A stretch of 64,000 nt of DNA from Aquabacterium commune (GCF_004362855.1 NZ_SNXW01000009.1:62001-126000), one strand, 5' to 3'; positions 9,145 to 17,458 are shown, counted from the stretch's first letter. Program-made: numbers and translations. Notes: generated by a model not told the origin, from the sequence alone.

Positions 9145-10559
9145 GCATGGCCGTGCAAGCAGTTTCCTCCCGCGGTGCTGGCATCGCCACAGAGGCGGCA
9201 GCCGATGCCAGCTGGCAAGCCAGCCTGGGCCAGCAATTGCAGCGCCAGTGGCATCGCCTGCAAGCCCGCCTGCGCAGCACCTGGCGGCCCTTGACGGTGG
9301 CCTTGTTGGCGCCGCCCCATGTGCCGGGCGATGCCTTGGCCGTGGATGCCGCGCTGGACGCCTTCGATGCCTGGGCCGCCGAGCACGAAGGTGTGAACGT
9401 GGCCGTGCAGCTGTCCAGCCGATGGCTGCTGTGCTGTGCCACGCCCGAGGCCGCCAACGGTGCGCAAGCGCGCGAACTGGCGCAGCAGCAGTGGGCGCAT
9501 TACTTCGGCCTGGAAGCCGAGCAGCTGAACGCCGAATGGCTCACCGTGGACGCGCTGCAGGGCGGTGCGAAGACCGCGGCGCTGGGCGATGTGAGGCTGG
9601 TGTGCGCCGTGCCCCGTGCCCTGATCGATGGCCTGAAAGACGTGGCCCGCGAGCGTGGCCTGCAACTGCAAGCCGCCATGCCCTGGTGGGCCGAAGGCCT
9701 GCAGGATTCCTTGGACGCCGATGCCGTGGCCGTGCCCGCCGCCGCCCAGCCGGAAGGCAGCACCCGCGCCTGGGCCTGGGCCGAGCCGGGCCTGCTGAAC
9801 CAGGCGCAGGCCGAGGCGCGCGAAGGCCGCTGGGTGCTGACGCGGGTGTGGTCTGAGCTGGCCTCTGACGTGCGCGCCGAGCCAGGGCGAACGCCCGAGG
9901 CCGTGGCCGCCATGGCGCCGCCCGAGCCTGGCGCGCTGGCGTGGCCGCTGAGCCCGGCACCCCGCCGCCACGAAGGCTGGGCCGAGGGCCTGAACTTCCT
10001 GGGCCCGCGCGTGCGCACCAGCTTCTGGGGATGGGCCTTGCTGGCCCTGGGCGTGGTCGCGGCCCTGCACGCGGCCGACCGTGCCGCCGCCGTGCAGGAC
10101 GAGCTCACCGAGGCCCAGGCCGTGGTCAAGCGCCTGCAGCGCGGCGAGCGCCAGGTCAGCGTGCAGGCCCAGGCAGCCTCGGTCGCCCAGGCCACGCAAG
10201 CCGCCAGCGCGCCCGAGCTCCAGGCAGAGAGCTGGCGCCACGCCGCCCAGCTCGCCCAGTGGCTGGGCTTCCCCTGGGCCGACACGCTCGACCACATCGA
10301 CGCCACCTCGCTCAAGCACAAGGCGGTGCTGGCGCAGTTCAGCCTCGACCTGGCCACCCTGGCCAGCAACGAAGGCGTGCAGCCCGACCTCAAGCTGCAG
10401 GCCGCCGTCATCGACGACACCGCCGCCCTGCAGTGGCTGGCCGCCCTGGGCCCGCAAGCCATGCTGCGCGCCCGCGAACCGCTCAACACGCCCTTCCTCA
10501 CCGCGCAAGGCCGCTACGCCTGGCGCCTGGACGTCGTCACCACCGGTGGCACGCCATGA
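9141..10559 (+). CDS. PilM/PilN- or GspL-like assembly-platform protein
   Basis: 472-residue protein expected to bridge the GspE ATPase and the periplasm. The N-terminal ~270 residues are cytoplasmic and actin-fold-like in character but very divergent. One membrane segment occurs near residues 295-310 (SFWGWALLALGVVAALHAAD), followed by a periplasmic coiled coil (AAVQDELTEAQAVVKRLQRG) and a small ferredoxin-like end (LDLATLASNEGVQPDLKLQA). This is the GspL/MshI (PilM+PilN) layout. Assignment rests on topology and position (gspE-X-PilO-like-PilP-like-secretin), not on strong motifs. Start ATG 9141 and stop 10559 both overlap neighbours by four bases. Confidence 0.7.
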   Translation: MSMAVQAVSSRGAGIATEAAADASWQASLGQQLQRQWHRLQARLRSTWRPLTVALLAPPHVPGDALAVDAALDAFDAWAAEHEGVNVAVQLSSRWLLCCATPEAANGAQARELAQQQWAHYFGLEAEQLNAEWLTVDALQGGAKTAALGDVRLVCAVPRALIDGLKDVARERGLQLQAAMPWWAEGLQDSLDADAVAVPAAAQPEGSTRAWAWAEPGLLNQAQAEAREGRWVLTRVWSELASDVRAEPGRTPEAVAAMAPPEPGALAWPLSPAPRRHEGWAEGLNFLGPRVRTSFWGWALLALGVVAALHAADRAAAVQDELTEAQAVVKRLQRGERQVSVQAQAASVAQATQAASAPELQAESWRHAAQLAQWLGFPWADTLDHIDATSLKHKAVLAQFSLDLATLASNEGVQPDLKLQAAVIDDTAALQWLAALGPQAMLRAREPLNTPFLTAQGRYAWRLDVVTTGGTP

Positions 10560-11161
10560 ACGCGGCCTCCTGGACGATCTGGTTGAAGCGCCTGGGCTGG
10601 CCCGGCCTGGTCGGCATCGCCGCCCTGGCGGGTGTGCTGTGGGTGGAGCGCGCCTGGTTGCCGCAGCAGCAGGCACAGGTCGCGCAGACCGCGTCCGACG
10701 CGCGCCGCCTGCGCCATGAACTGCAAGCCCGCGCCGATGCCGTCCAGGCCGCGGCCAGTGCGGCGTCCAGCGCCAGCCAGGCCATCGACCCGAAGGCCGG
10801 CCCGCGCGCCGTCTGGGCCGTGCTCTGGGACGGCCTGCCCGACGCCTCCGAGCGCCTGGCCCTGCAAAGCGGCGTGCTGAGCGCGGCCCAGGACGCCGGC
10901 ATCGCGCTGGGCTCAGTGCAACTGCGCGGCGAGCTCTCGCCCTGGCTCGACAAGAACCAGCCGCAAGGCCTGTGGCGCCAGCGCATGGTCATGCCCGTGC
11001 AAACCAGCTACCCGGCCTTGCGCACCTGGTTGGCGGCCTTGCTGCGCCAGCCGGCCCTGAGCATCGACTCGCTCGATATCCAGCGCGCCGACCCCATGTC
11101 CGACCAGGTCAAGGCCCAGGTCACCGTGTCGCTGTGGTGGCGCCAGGACCGGAGCCACTGA
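10556..11161 (+). CDS. PilO/GspM-like platform protein
   Basis: 201-residue single-pass inner-membrane protein: membrane segment at about residues 13-30 (GWPGLVGIAALAGVLWVERA), a periplasmic coiled coil (QVAQTASDARRLRHELQARA) and a small ferredoxin-like fold ending VKAQVTVSLWWRQDRSH. This is the topology of PilO, GspM and MshJ, which dimerise with the preceding PilN/GspL-like protein. Sequence conservation is weak, so the call depends on topology and gene order. ATG 10556 overlaps the previous stop (ATGA), and the TGA at 11159-11161 overlaps the next ATG by one base. Confidence 0.7.
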   Translation: MNAASWTIWLKRLGWPGLVGIAALAGVLWVERAWLPQQQAQVAQTASDARRLRHELQARADAVQAAASAASSASQAIDPKAGPRAVWAVLWDGLPDASERLALQSGVLSAAQDAGIALGSVQLRGELSPWLDKNQPQGLWRQRMVMPVQTSYPALRTWLAALLRQPALSIDSLDIQRADPMSDQVKAQVTVSLWWRQDRSH

Positions 11162-11805
11162 TGCGCGCACCCTTGAAGATCGCACTCGCCGTGGCCGTGC
11201 TCGGCGCCGGATGGGCCGCCATGCAGCCAGACGATGGCGTCGAGCTCGCCGTGAGCGACAAGCGCGGCACTTCGAGCGACAAGCGTGGTGCTGCGACCGA
11301 CGATCGCAGAGGCACTTCACGCCCGACCTCCGCCCCCGCGATGGCCAAGCGCGGCGCGGCGCCAGCGGCGGCTGCGTCTGCACCCTGGACCGATGCCGCT
11401 TTGAGCGAGGGCGTCCGCGCCTGGCGCCTCAGGTTGACCGATGCCGAGGTGCTGCCGCCGGCCCGCCCGATGACAACGTCGTCACCTTCCGCCTGGGCCT
11501 CGATGGCGCCCCCGCCACCGCCACCCGTCAAAGAGGCGCCCCCGCCGCCGCCCCCGCCGCCGATGGCGCCGCGTTTCCCACATGCCTGGATCGGCCGCGT
11601 CAACGACGAGGCGTCCAGCGCGGCCGGTGCGGCCAGTGCCCCTCGCGCCATCCAGCGCGCCGTGCTCGCCGGCCCGGTGGCCACCTGGGTGGTCAAGGAG
11701 GGCGACGTCATCGACAGCCAGTGGCGCGTGGACCGCATCCAGGACAGATCCATGAGCCTGACCTACCTGCCCCTGCAGCAAAGCCAGACCGTTTCCATGA
11801 AATGA
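11161..11805 (+). CDS. PilP/GspC/MshK-like periplasmic linker protein
   Basis: 214 residues: a short N-terminal hydrophobic segment (IALAVAVLGAGWAAM), a low-complexity region with repeated DKRG/DRRG tetrapeptides (residues ~34-50), two polyproline runs, and a compact C-terminal domain. That domain (AWIGRVND, then VVKEGDVIDSQWRVDRIQ and a final hydrophobic LTYLPLQQSQTVSM) resembles the homology-region domain of GspC/PilP that touches the secretin. The charged repeats and polyprolines probably span the periplasm as a flexible arm. Position directly before the secretin supports the call. Weak sequence similarity means this is mostly inferred. Confidence 0.6.
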   Translation: MRAPLKIALAVAVLGAGWAAMQPDDGVELAVSDKRGTSSDKRGAATDDRRGTSRPTSAPAMAKRGAAPAAAASAPWTDAALSEGVRAWRLRLTDAEVLPPARPMTTSSPSAWASMAPPPPPPVKEAPPPPPPPPMAPRFPHAWIGRVNDEASSAAGAASAPRAIQRAVLAGPVATWVVKEGDVIDSQWRVDRIQDRSMSLTYLPLQQSQTVSMK

Positions 11806-14051
11806 CCATGAGCAAGCATTCCTTCATCCGATGGCGCCTGAGCGGCTGGGGTCTGGCCGCAAGCCTGATGCTGGCCGCCTGTGCCGGACCCGCAGCCATC
11901 GAGGAAGCCGAGATGCTGTCCCGCGGTGGCCAGTACGAATCCGCCGTGGCCCGCCTGCAAGGTGCCCTCAAAGAGCGCCCCGAAGACCGCGCTCTGCGCC
12001 TGGCCGTGCTCAAGGAGCAGGACCGCGCCGTCGCTGCCTTGTCGGCCCAGGCCCATGCCGCGCGCGACGCCGGCCAGCCCGACGAGCTCAAACGCGTCTT
12101 CACCCGCATGGCGCAGATCGCGCCGCAGCACCCGCGCACCCAGGCCTTGCGCACCGAGGTGGACCGCCTGCAGCGCCGCGCCCGCCTCTTCAACGACGCC
12201 CAGGCCGCCGTCGAGGCCAAGACCTTCGAGCGCGCCGAAGCCTCGCTGCGCGAGTTGCTCGCCGAGGAGCCCCACAACCCGCGCGCCCGCAACCTGCTCA
12301 ACCGCGTGGAAGACATCCGCGCCAACCAGGCCCGCAAGCAGGCCACGCAGACCCTGGCGGTCGGCACCAAGCCCGTCACGCTGGAGTTCCGCGAAGCCCC
12401 GCTCAAGAGCGTGTTCGAAGCCCTGGCCCGCGCGGCCAGCCTCAACTTCGTCTTCGACAAGGACGTGCGCGGCGACACCAAGACCACCGTCTTCCTGCGC
12501 AACATCTCGGTGGACGAGGCCCTGCGCGTCATCCTGGGCACCCAGCAGCTCGGCTACAAGCTGCTCAACGAGAACACCGTGCTCGTCTTCCCGGCCACGC
12601 AGCAAAAGCAGCGCGACGTGCTCGACACCGTCACCAAGAGCTACTTCCTGGCCAACACCGACCCCAAGCAAGCCCAGGCCCTGGTGCGCACCGTGGCCAA
12701 GACCCGCGACATCTTCATCGACGAGCGACTCAACCTGATGGTCGTGCGCGACACGCCCGAGGTGGTCCGCCTGATCGACCGCCTCATGCAGAACCTCGAT
12801 GTGGCCGAGGCCGAGGTCGTGATGGAGCTGGAAGTGCTGGAAGTCTCCAGCACCAAGGTCGATGAGATCGGCCTGAGCCTGCCCGAAGTCTTCAACTACG
12901 GCGTGCCCAACAGCACCGCGGCCCTCTCGTCGGTCAGTGGCCTGCGCTGGAGCACCGCCAACCCCGCGGCCATCGCCACGCTCAAAAGCTCACGCGGCAT
13001 GAGCAACCTGCTGGCCAACCCGTCCATCCGCGCCCGCAACCGCGAGAAGGCCAAGGTCCTGCTCGGCGAAAAGCTGCCCGTCTTCACCACCACCTCCACG
13101 GCCAACGTGGGCGTGTCGTCCTCGGTCAGCTACCTCGACGTCGGCCTCAAGCTCGAGGTCGAACCCCAGGTCCAGCTCGATGGTGACGTCACCATCAAGG
13201 TGGCGCTGGAAGTCAGCAGCGTGACCCGGCAGGTGGCTGGCCCGCAAAACTCCATCGCCTACCAGATCGGCACCCGCCAGGCCTCGACCACGCTGCGCAT
13301 CCGCGACGGCGAAACCCAGATCCTCGCCGGCCTCATCAGCGACAACGAAAGCCGCAACTCCTCCGGCGTGCCCGGCCTGCACGACCTGCCCATCGCCGGC
13401 CGCCTGTTCGGCACCACCAAAGACTCGCGCGACAAGACCGAGGTCATCCTGCTGATCACACCGCGCGTGGTGCGCAACGTCATGCAGCCCTCGGTGGCCG
13501 GCGCCATGTCGCCCTCGGGCACCGAAGCCCAGCCGGGCGCCATGCCGATGACGCTGCGCGACGACGCCCAGGCCGTCCTGCCCACGGCGGGTTCGGGCCT
13601 GGGTGGCCTGCCGGGTGCGCGTCCTGGCGCGACGGGCCGGGCCGGTGCGGGCGCGGGTGCCCCCGTGCTGGGCCTGACCGGGCCGGAGGAAGTCCTGCCC
13701 GGGGCGTCCTTCCAAGTCATCGTCAACAACCCCACGGCCCAACCCATCACCACCACGGTGACGGTGGACAGCACGGTGCTCGACATCGCCACCCCGGGCG
13801 GCGAGTCTGGCCGCATCAGCGTGACCGTGCCGCCCAAAGGCCGCAAGCCGCTGATGCTGCGCGCCAAGGCCGAGGTCACGCTCAGCGACACCATCGTCGG
13901 CATGGACGCCGGCGAGCCCCTGCGCCTGCGCGTGCGCAACCCGGCCACGCCCGACCCGGCCGATGCGGCCGACAACGTGGACCCGACCCAGCTCGAGGCG
14001 CCGCCCCCAGCGACCAACCCCGATGGCAGCCCCGCGAATGAATTCCATTGA
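11802..14051 (+). CDS. gspD: Lipoprotein secretin (GspD/MshL-like) with TPR and cohesin-like ends
   Basis: 749-residue outer-membrane secretion channel. Lipobox LAAC (Cys27) gives a lipidated secretin. Residues ~35-170 are TPR-like helices (LSRGGQYESAVARLQGALKE). An STN/N0 domain follows (VTLEFREAPLKSVFEALA) with one N-type repeat, then the secretin core: MSNLLANPSIRARNREKAKV, LRIRDGETQILAGLISDNES and TEVILLITPRVVRNVM. After a Gly/Ala-rich linker the last ~110 residues form an Ig/cohesin-like domain (LGLTGPEEVLPGASFQVIVN). TPR, secretin and cohesin-like parts in one chain differ from textbook GspD. ATG 11802 overlaps the previous stop; ATG 11808 is an alternative. Confidence 0.9.
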   Translation: MTMSKHSFIRWRLSGWGLAASLMLAACAGPAAIEEAEMLSRGGQYESAVARLQGALKERPEDRALRLAVLKEQDRAVAALSAQAHAARDAGQPDELKRVFTRMAQIAPQHPRTQALRTEVDRLQRRARLFNDAQAAVEAKTFERAEASLRELLAEEPHNPRARNLLNRVEDIRANQARKQATQTLAVGTKPVTLEFREAPLKSVFEALARAASLNFVFDKDVRGDTKTTVFLRNISVDEALRVILGTQQLGYKLLNENTVLVFPATQQKQRDVLDTVTKSYFLANTDPKQAQALVRTVAKTRDIFIDERLNLMVVRDTPEVVRLIDRLMQNLDVAEAEVVMELEVLEVSSTKVDEIGLSLPEVFNYGVPNSTAALSSVSGLRWSTANPAAIATLKSSRGMSNLLANPSIRARNREKAKVLLGEKLPVFTTTSTANVGVSSSVSYLDVGLKLEVEPQVQLDGDVTIKVALEVSSVTRQVAGPQNSIAYQIGTRQASTTLRIRDGETQILAGLISDNESRNSSGVPGLHDLPIAGRLFGTTKDSRDKTEVILLITPRVVRNVMQPSVAGAMSPSGTEAQPGAMPMTLRDDAQAVLPTAGSGLGGLPGARPGATGRAGAGAGAPVLGLTGPEEVLPGASFQVIVNNPTAQPITTTVTVDSTVLDIATPGGESGRISVTVPPKGRKPLMLRAKAEVTLSDTIVGMDAGEPLRLRVRNPATPDPADAADNVDPTQLEAPPPATNPDGSPANEFH

Positions 14052-14706
14052 GATCAGCGGCAACCCGCGCCTGAAGATGAGGGGCTTCACCCTCATCGAG
14101 ATGGTCGTGGTCGTCATGATCGTGGGCATCCTGGCCAGCGCGGCCATGCCCTTGATGGCGCTGCACAAGCGGCGCACGCAAGAAGCCGAGCTCAAGGAAT
14201 CGCTGCGCACCCTGCGCCGTGCCATCGACGCCTACAAACAGGCGGCCGACAAGGGCGACATCGCCAAGCGGCCCGACGACAGCGGCTACCCGCCCAGCCT
14301 GGACGTGCTGGTCAAGGGCGTGCCCAAGCTCACGCCGGGGGCGTCCCTGGCCGCGGGCAAACCGGGTGAGGCCAACAAGCCGGGGGGCAGTGGTGCCGCC
14401 GCGGCTGCGGGTGCTGCGCCGTCTGCGGCCAACGCCGCCTCCAGCGCCTTCTCGCTGAACCTCTTCGGCACGAGCACCGGTGGCGCCACCGACGCAGCCA
14501 CCGGCAAAGCCCCGGCCACCATCTACTTCCTGCGCCGCCTGCCACGTGACCCCTTCGCCGACCCCACCGTGCCCGCCGCCCAGACCTGGGGCCTGCGCAG
14601 CTACGCCAGCCCGCCCAACGCGCCGGCACCCGGGGCCGATGTGTTCGATGTGTACTCGCGCAGCGAAGGCGTGGGCCTCGATGGCGTGCCCCTGCGCGAA
14701 TGGTGA
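14038..14706 (+). CDS. Minor pseudopilin, GspG-like, with low-complexity insert
   Basis: 222-residue type II pseudopilin. Cleavage site MRG/FTLIEMVVVVMIVGILAS with Glu at +5 after a 16-residue leader; a second possible start is ATG 14077, directly at MRGF. The helix continues into KESLRTLRRAIDAYKQAADK. Residues ~100-150 are an Ala/Gly/Ser-rich insert that separates the N-terminal helix from the C-terminal GspG-like sheet (YFLRRLPRDPFADPTVPAAQ, DVFDVYSRSEGVGLDGVPL). Its first 14 bases overlap the secretin gene. It is likely a minor pseudopilin; its exact GspH/I/J/K equivalence cannot be set from the sequence. Confidence 0.85.
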   Translation: MNSIEISGNPRLKMRGFTLIEMVVVVMIVGILASAAMPLMALHKRRTQEAELKESLRTLRRAIDAYKQAADKGDIAKRPDDSGYPPSLDVLVKGVPKLTPGASLAAGKPGEANKPGGSGAAAAAGAAPSAANAASSAFSLNLFGTSTGGATDAATGKAPATIYFLRRLPRDPFADPTVPAAQTWGLRSYASPPNAPAPGADVFDVYSRSEGVGLDGVPLREW

Positions 14707-14713
14707 CATCCCC

Positions 14714-15127
14714 ATGGCCCCGATGACACCGTCCACCCCAGGCCACCAGCGGCGCCGCCGTGGCTTCACCCTGATCGAGCTGATCGTGGTGCTGGCCATC
14801 ATCGGCCTGCTCGCCAGCATCGTCGCCCCGCGCTATTTCCGCTCGGTGGACAACGCCCGCGAAGCCGCGCTCAAAACGTCCCTGAACGTCATGCGCGACG
14901 CCATCGACAAATACGCCGCCGACCGCGGCAACTACCCCGAATCGCTCGACGACATGGTGCAGCGCGGCTACCTGCGCCAGGTCCCCGAAGACCCGCTCAC
15001 TGGCCGGCGCGACAGCTGGCAGATGCTCGGCCCCCGCCCCGGCAGCGTCATGCAGGGCCGCGTGGCCGACGTGCGCAGCGGTGCGTCCGGGCGTGGCCAG
15101 GACGGCCAGCCCTACAGCAGCTGGTGA
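14714..15127 (+). CDS. Minor pseudopilin, GspG-like
   Basis: 137-residue pseudopilin with leader ending RRRRG and cleavage before FTLIELIVVLAIIGLLASI (Glu at +5). The globular part KTSLNVMRDAIDKYAADRGN and YPESLDDMVQRGYLRQVPED is GspG-like and PEDPLTGRRDSW is typical of this family. The C-terminus SGRGQDGQPYSSW mimics the GspG calcium-loop end. Start ATG 14714 lies 5 bases after the previous stop. Together with its neighbour it gives two consecutive GspG-like minor pseudopilins in addition to the major one at the head of the operon. Confidence 0.88.
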   Translation: MAPMTPSTPGHQRRRRGFTLIELIVVLAIIGLLASIVAPRYFRSVDNAREAALKTSLNVMRDAIDKYAADRGNYPESLDDMVQRGYLRQVPEDPLTGRRDSWQMLGPRPGSVMQGRVADVRSGASGRGQDGQPYSSW

Positions 15128-15131
15128 GGCC

Positions 15132-15644
15132 ATGCCACGCCACCGCGGCTTCAGCTACCTCATGGTCTTGCTGTGGGTGGCCATCAGTGGGGTCATGCTG
15201 ATGGCCTTGTCGCGCGCCTGGCTGCTGGAGTCCCGCCGCGAGCGCGACACCGAACTCATCTACCGCGGCGAGCAAATCCGCGAGGCCCTGAGCGCCTACG
15301 CCGCCGTGCCCGTCAGCACGGGCCGCAGCCGCGCGCCCGAACGCCTCGAAGACCTGCTCGAAGACCGCCGCAGCGGCCAGGTGGTGCGCCACCTGCGCCG
15401 CGTCTGGCGCGACCCCATCACCAACAGCCCGAGCTGGGGCCTGGTGAAAGACGAGAACGGCGGCATCGTCGGTGTCTTCAGCACCTCGCCCAAGGTGCCG
15501 CTGCTGGGCCCGCCCGGCACGCGCAGCTACAAGGAATGGCGCTTCGAAGCCGGGGCAGGGGCCGAGCCCGCCGCGTCCGCCGATGCGGCATCGGTGCCTT
15601 CCGCCATGGCCGCAGCACCCAACGGCCAGGCGGCCAGCCCGTGA
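15132..15644 (+). CDS. Pseudopilin-like protein lacking Glu at +5
   Basis: 170-residue protein with a short leader MPRHRG, cleavage predicted before FSYLMVLLWVAISGVMLMAL. The residue at +5 is Met, not Glu. Among type II pseudopilins the missing Glu5 is a feature of the tip subunit GspK, so this protein may occupy the pseudopilus tip, but it is shorter than GspK and lacks its inserted domain. The body (ERDTELIYRGEQIREALSAY, then RRVWRDPITNSPSWGLVKDE) resembles uncharacterised betaproteobacterial type II secretion proteins. The tail is Ala-rich. Last gene of the secretion operon; its stop lies inside GTGAAAC repeats. Confidence 0.75.
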   Translation: MPRHRGFSYLMVLLWVAISGVMLMALSRAWLLESRRERDTELIYRGEQIREALSAYAAVPVSTGRSRAPERLEDLLEDRRSGQVVRHLRRVWRDPITNSPSWGLVKDENGGIVGVFSTSPKVPLLGPPGTRSYKEWRFEAGAGAEPAASADAASVPSAMAAAPNGQAASP

Positions 15645-15660
15645 AACGTGAAACGTGAAG
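15641..15660 (+). repeat. GTGAAAC direct repeats before epsA
   Basis: GTGAAAC occurs twice head-to-tail (15641-15647, 15648-15654), then GTGAAG (15655-15660), covering the stop codon of the last pseudopilin gene and the start of the 75-base gap before epsA. The 7-base periodicity could be a regulator site or simple slippage. No function is proposed. Confidence 0.4.
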
Positions 15661-15719
15661 TTTCGTCAACAAACCGTCATTCGGCCTACCTACACTCCGC
15701 CCATCAATCACCCGGCATC

Positions 15720-16547
15720 ATGACGACGTCCCTATCCATTGCCCCCGACCAGTCGGAAGTGCTGCTGCGCGTCATCGAAGCCGCTCCGCAGGTGTGCAGG
15801 CGTCACCAGTTTTTTGTCTGGACCCAGGGTGATTTCCAGCGCTGGCTGCCCCACAAAATCAGCATCTGCGGCTCCTACGACCGCGACCAGCGCGACGTCG
15901 TCTTCGACATCTTCAACAGCATCCCGCTGCCCGAGGCCGTCGTCCAGAGCCTGCGCAGCATGCGCTCCGAAATCGTCCAGGCCGCATTGACCTCCTGGCG
16001 CAAGAGCCGTTCGCAGGCCGCCGTGCTGTCCCTGCAACGCGATGTGCTGCCCCAGCCTCTGTCCGCCGCCCTGATCGAGTTGGGCTACGACCAGGTCATG
16101 GTGCACGGCCTGACCCGCCCTGGCCGTGCCGACGAGCTCGAAAGCTTCTTCATGTTCACCCAGCCGCGCGCCGACTACGGCGTGGCGTCCCAGCAGGCGC
16201 TCGACATGCTCCTGCCCTGCGTGCACATGGCCTACCAGCGCGTCTGCGTCACCGAGCGCCAGATGGACACCGGCCGCGGTGCGTCCTACGCCAGCTCGGG
16301 CCAGGGCCTGCCCCGCCCGACCCCCATCACCGAACGCGAGCGCGAAATCCTGCTGTGGGTGCGCGACGGCCTGAGCAACCAGCAGATCAGCGAAAAGCTC
16401 GGCATCAGCGCGCTCACCGTCAAGAACCACGTGCAGAAAATCCTGCGCAAGCTGGGTGCCGCCAACCGCGCCCAGGCCGTGGCCAAGGCCATGACCATGA
16501 ACGCCCTCGGTGCAGCGCACATGCAGTTTGGCGAGTCCCATTATTGA
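15720..16547 (+). CDS. epsA: EpsA-type LuxR-family regulator linked to PEP-CTERM/EPS systems
   Basis: 275-residue transcription factor. The N-terminal ~190 residues match the EpsA family associated with exosortase/exopolysaccharide regions (SEVLLRVIEAAPQVCRRHQF, ISICGSYDRDQRDVVFDIFN, FFMFTQPRADYGVASQQAL). The C-terminal LuxR helix-turn-helix is ITEREREILLWVRDGLSNQQ followed by ISEKLGISALTVKNHVQKIL. It has no receiver domain Asp. ATG 15720 precedes the conserved start; a longer in-frame reading to 15648 is not needed. It sits between the secretion operon and the PEP-CTERM gene and is a candidate controller of one or both, although no exosortase or polysaccharide genes are in the window. Confidence 0.85.
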   Translation: MTTSLSIAPDQSEVLLRVIEAAPQVCRRHQFFVWTQGDFQRWLPHKISICGSYDRDQRDVVFDIFNSIPLPEAVVQSLRSMRSEIVQAALTSWRKSRSQAAVLSLQRDVLPQPLSAALIELGYDQVMVHGLTRPGRADELESFFMFTQPRADYGVASQQALDMLLPCVHMAYQRVCVTERQMDTGRGASYASSGQGLPRPTPITEREREILLWVRDGLSNQQISEKLGISALTVKNHVQKILRKLGAANRAQAVAKAMTMNALGAAHMQFGESHY

Positions 16548-16558
16548 AAGATCCAGCC

Positions 16559-17458
16559 ATGTTGTCTCGACACAGCAAGGGGCTTCGGCCCCTCTCGTTT
16601 TTGGTGATGAGCCTCACGCTCGTGTCGGCGGCTGTGGCGCAGATGGCGCCGCTGAGCCAGATGGCCACGCAAGCCACACGCGATGTCAATGAGTTCAGCG
16701 CCTTCGAGCGCCCTGCAACAGAGCCTCCACGCACCGGCCCGCTGGACGATGCCCAGTTCGCCGTGCTGCGCCAGGGTGGTCCGTGGTCGGTGGCCGACGT
16801 GCAGCCTGTGTCAGCCGAGGTGCGGGCGCTGTTCGTGCTGGCCCGTCAGGGCGACTGGCCCAAGCTGGTGGAGGGCCTCAAGGCCAGTCGCGCCAACCCC
16901 AATGTGCGCGACCAGGACGGTGCCACCCTGCTGACCCTGTCCGCACGCGCGGGCAACTTGCCTGCGGTTCAGGAGTTGCTGCGGCGCGGGGCGGCGCCTG
17001 ACCAGCGTGGGCTGGCGGGGCACACGCCGCTGGCCGCTGCCGCTGTGGGTGGGCATGACCTGGTGGCGCGCGAGTTGCTGCGCATGGACGCCCGCACCGA
17101 CCAAGCTTCGGCCAACGGGCAGTTGCCCTTGCACTTGGCCGCTCGCGGCGGTCACACCCGGGTGGTGCGCGTGCTGCTCAAGGCCCAAGCCGAACCTCTG
17201 GTGTGGAACCGCGAGGGTCGCCACGCATTGGCCGAGGCGGCATTGGGTGGGAGCATCCCCGCGATGGAGATGATCATCACCGCAGGCGTGCCCTTGAACG
17301 CCCCTGACCGCCATGGCCTCAACGCCCTGCATGCCGCGGCCCTCGGTGAACAGGCGGTGGCGGTGGCCTGGTTGCAACAGCGCGGCGTGCTGGTGACGCA
17401 TCCCCTCACCTCGGTGATGCTGCAGCGCCTGGCCGAAGGCCTGAACACCACGCCCTGA
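16559..17458 (+). CDS. Exported ankyrin-repeat protein
   Basis: 299 residues. A signal peptide is likely within the first ~30 residues (FLVMSLTLVSAAVAQ). Ankyrin repeats begin near residue 120: VRDQDGATLLTLSARAGNLP, then GLAGHTPLAAAAVGGHDLVA, ASANGQLPLHLAARGGHTRV, WNREGRHALAEAALGGSIPA and DRHGLNALHAAALGEQAVAV, giving about five units. Ankyrin repeats bind proteins; the partner is unknown. Odd point: an intrinsic-terminator-like stem and T tract lie inside the first codons (16578-16602). ATG 16607, just beyond it and in frame, is an alternative start that leaves only a short signal peptide. It follows epsA by 11 bases. Confidence 0.8.
   Translation: MLSRHSKGLRPLSFLVMSLTLVSAAVAQMAPLSQMATQATRDVNEFSAFERPATEPPRTGPLDDAQFAVLRQGGPWSVADVQPVSAEVRALFVLARQGDWPKLVEGLKASRANPNVRDQDGATLLTLSARAGNLPAVQELLRRGAAPDQRGLAGHTPLAAAAVGGHDLVARELLRMDARTDQASANGQLPLHLAARGGHTRVVRVLLKAQAEPLVWNREGRHALAEAALGGSIPAMEMIITAGVPLNAPDRHGLNALHAAALGEQAVAVAWLQQRGVLVTHPLTSVMLQRLAEGLNTTP
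16578..16602 (+). terminator. UUCG-tetraloop terminator inside the 5' end of the ankyrin gene
   Basis: AGGGGC-TTCG-GCCCCT (16578-16593) forms a 6-bp GC-rich stem closed by a UUCG tetraloop, followed by CTCG and five Ts (16598-16602). It has all the marks of an intrinsic terminator, about 30 bases after the epsA stop but inside the predicted ankyrin reading frame. It may end epsA transcripts, act as an attenuator, or indicate that the ankyrin gene starts at 16607. Confidence 0.65.
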
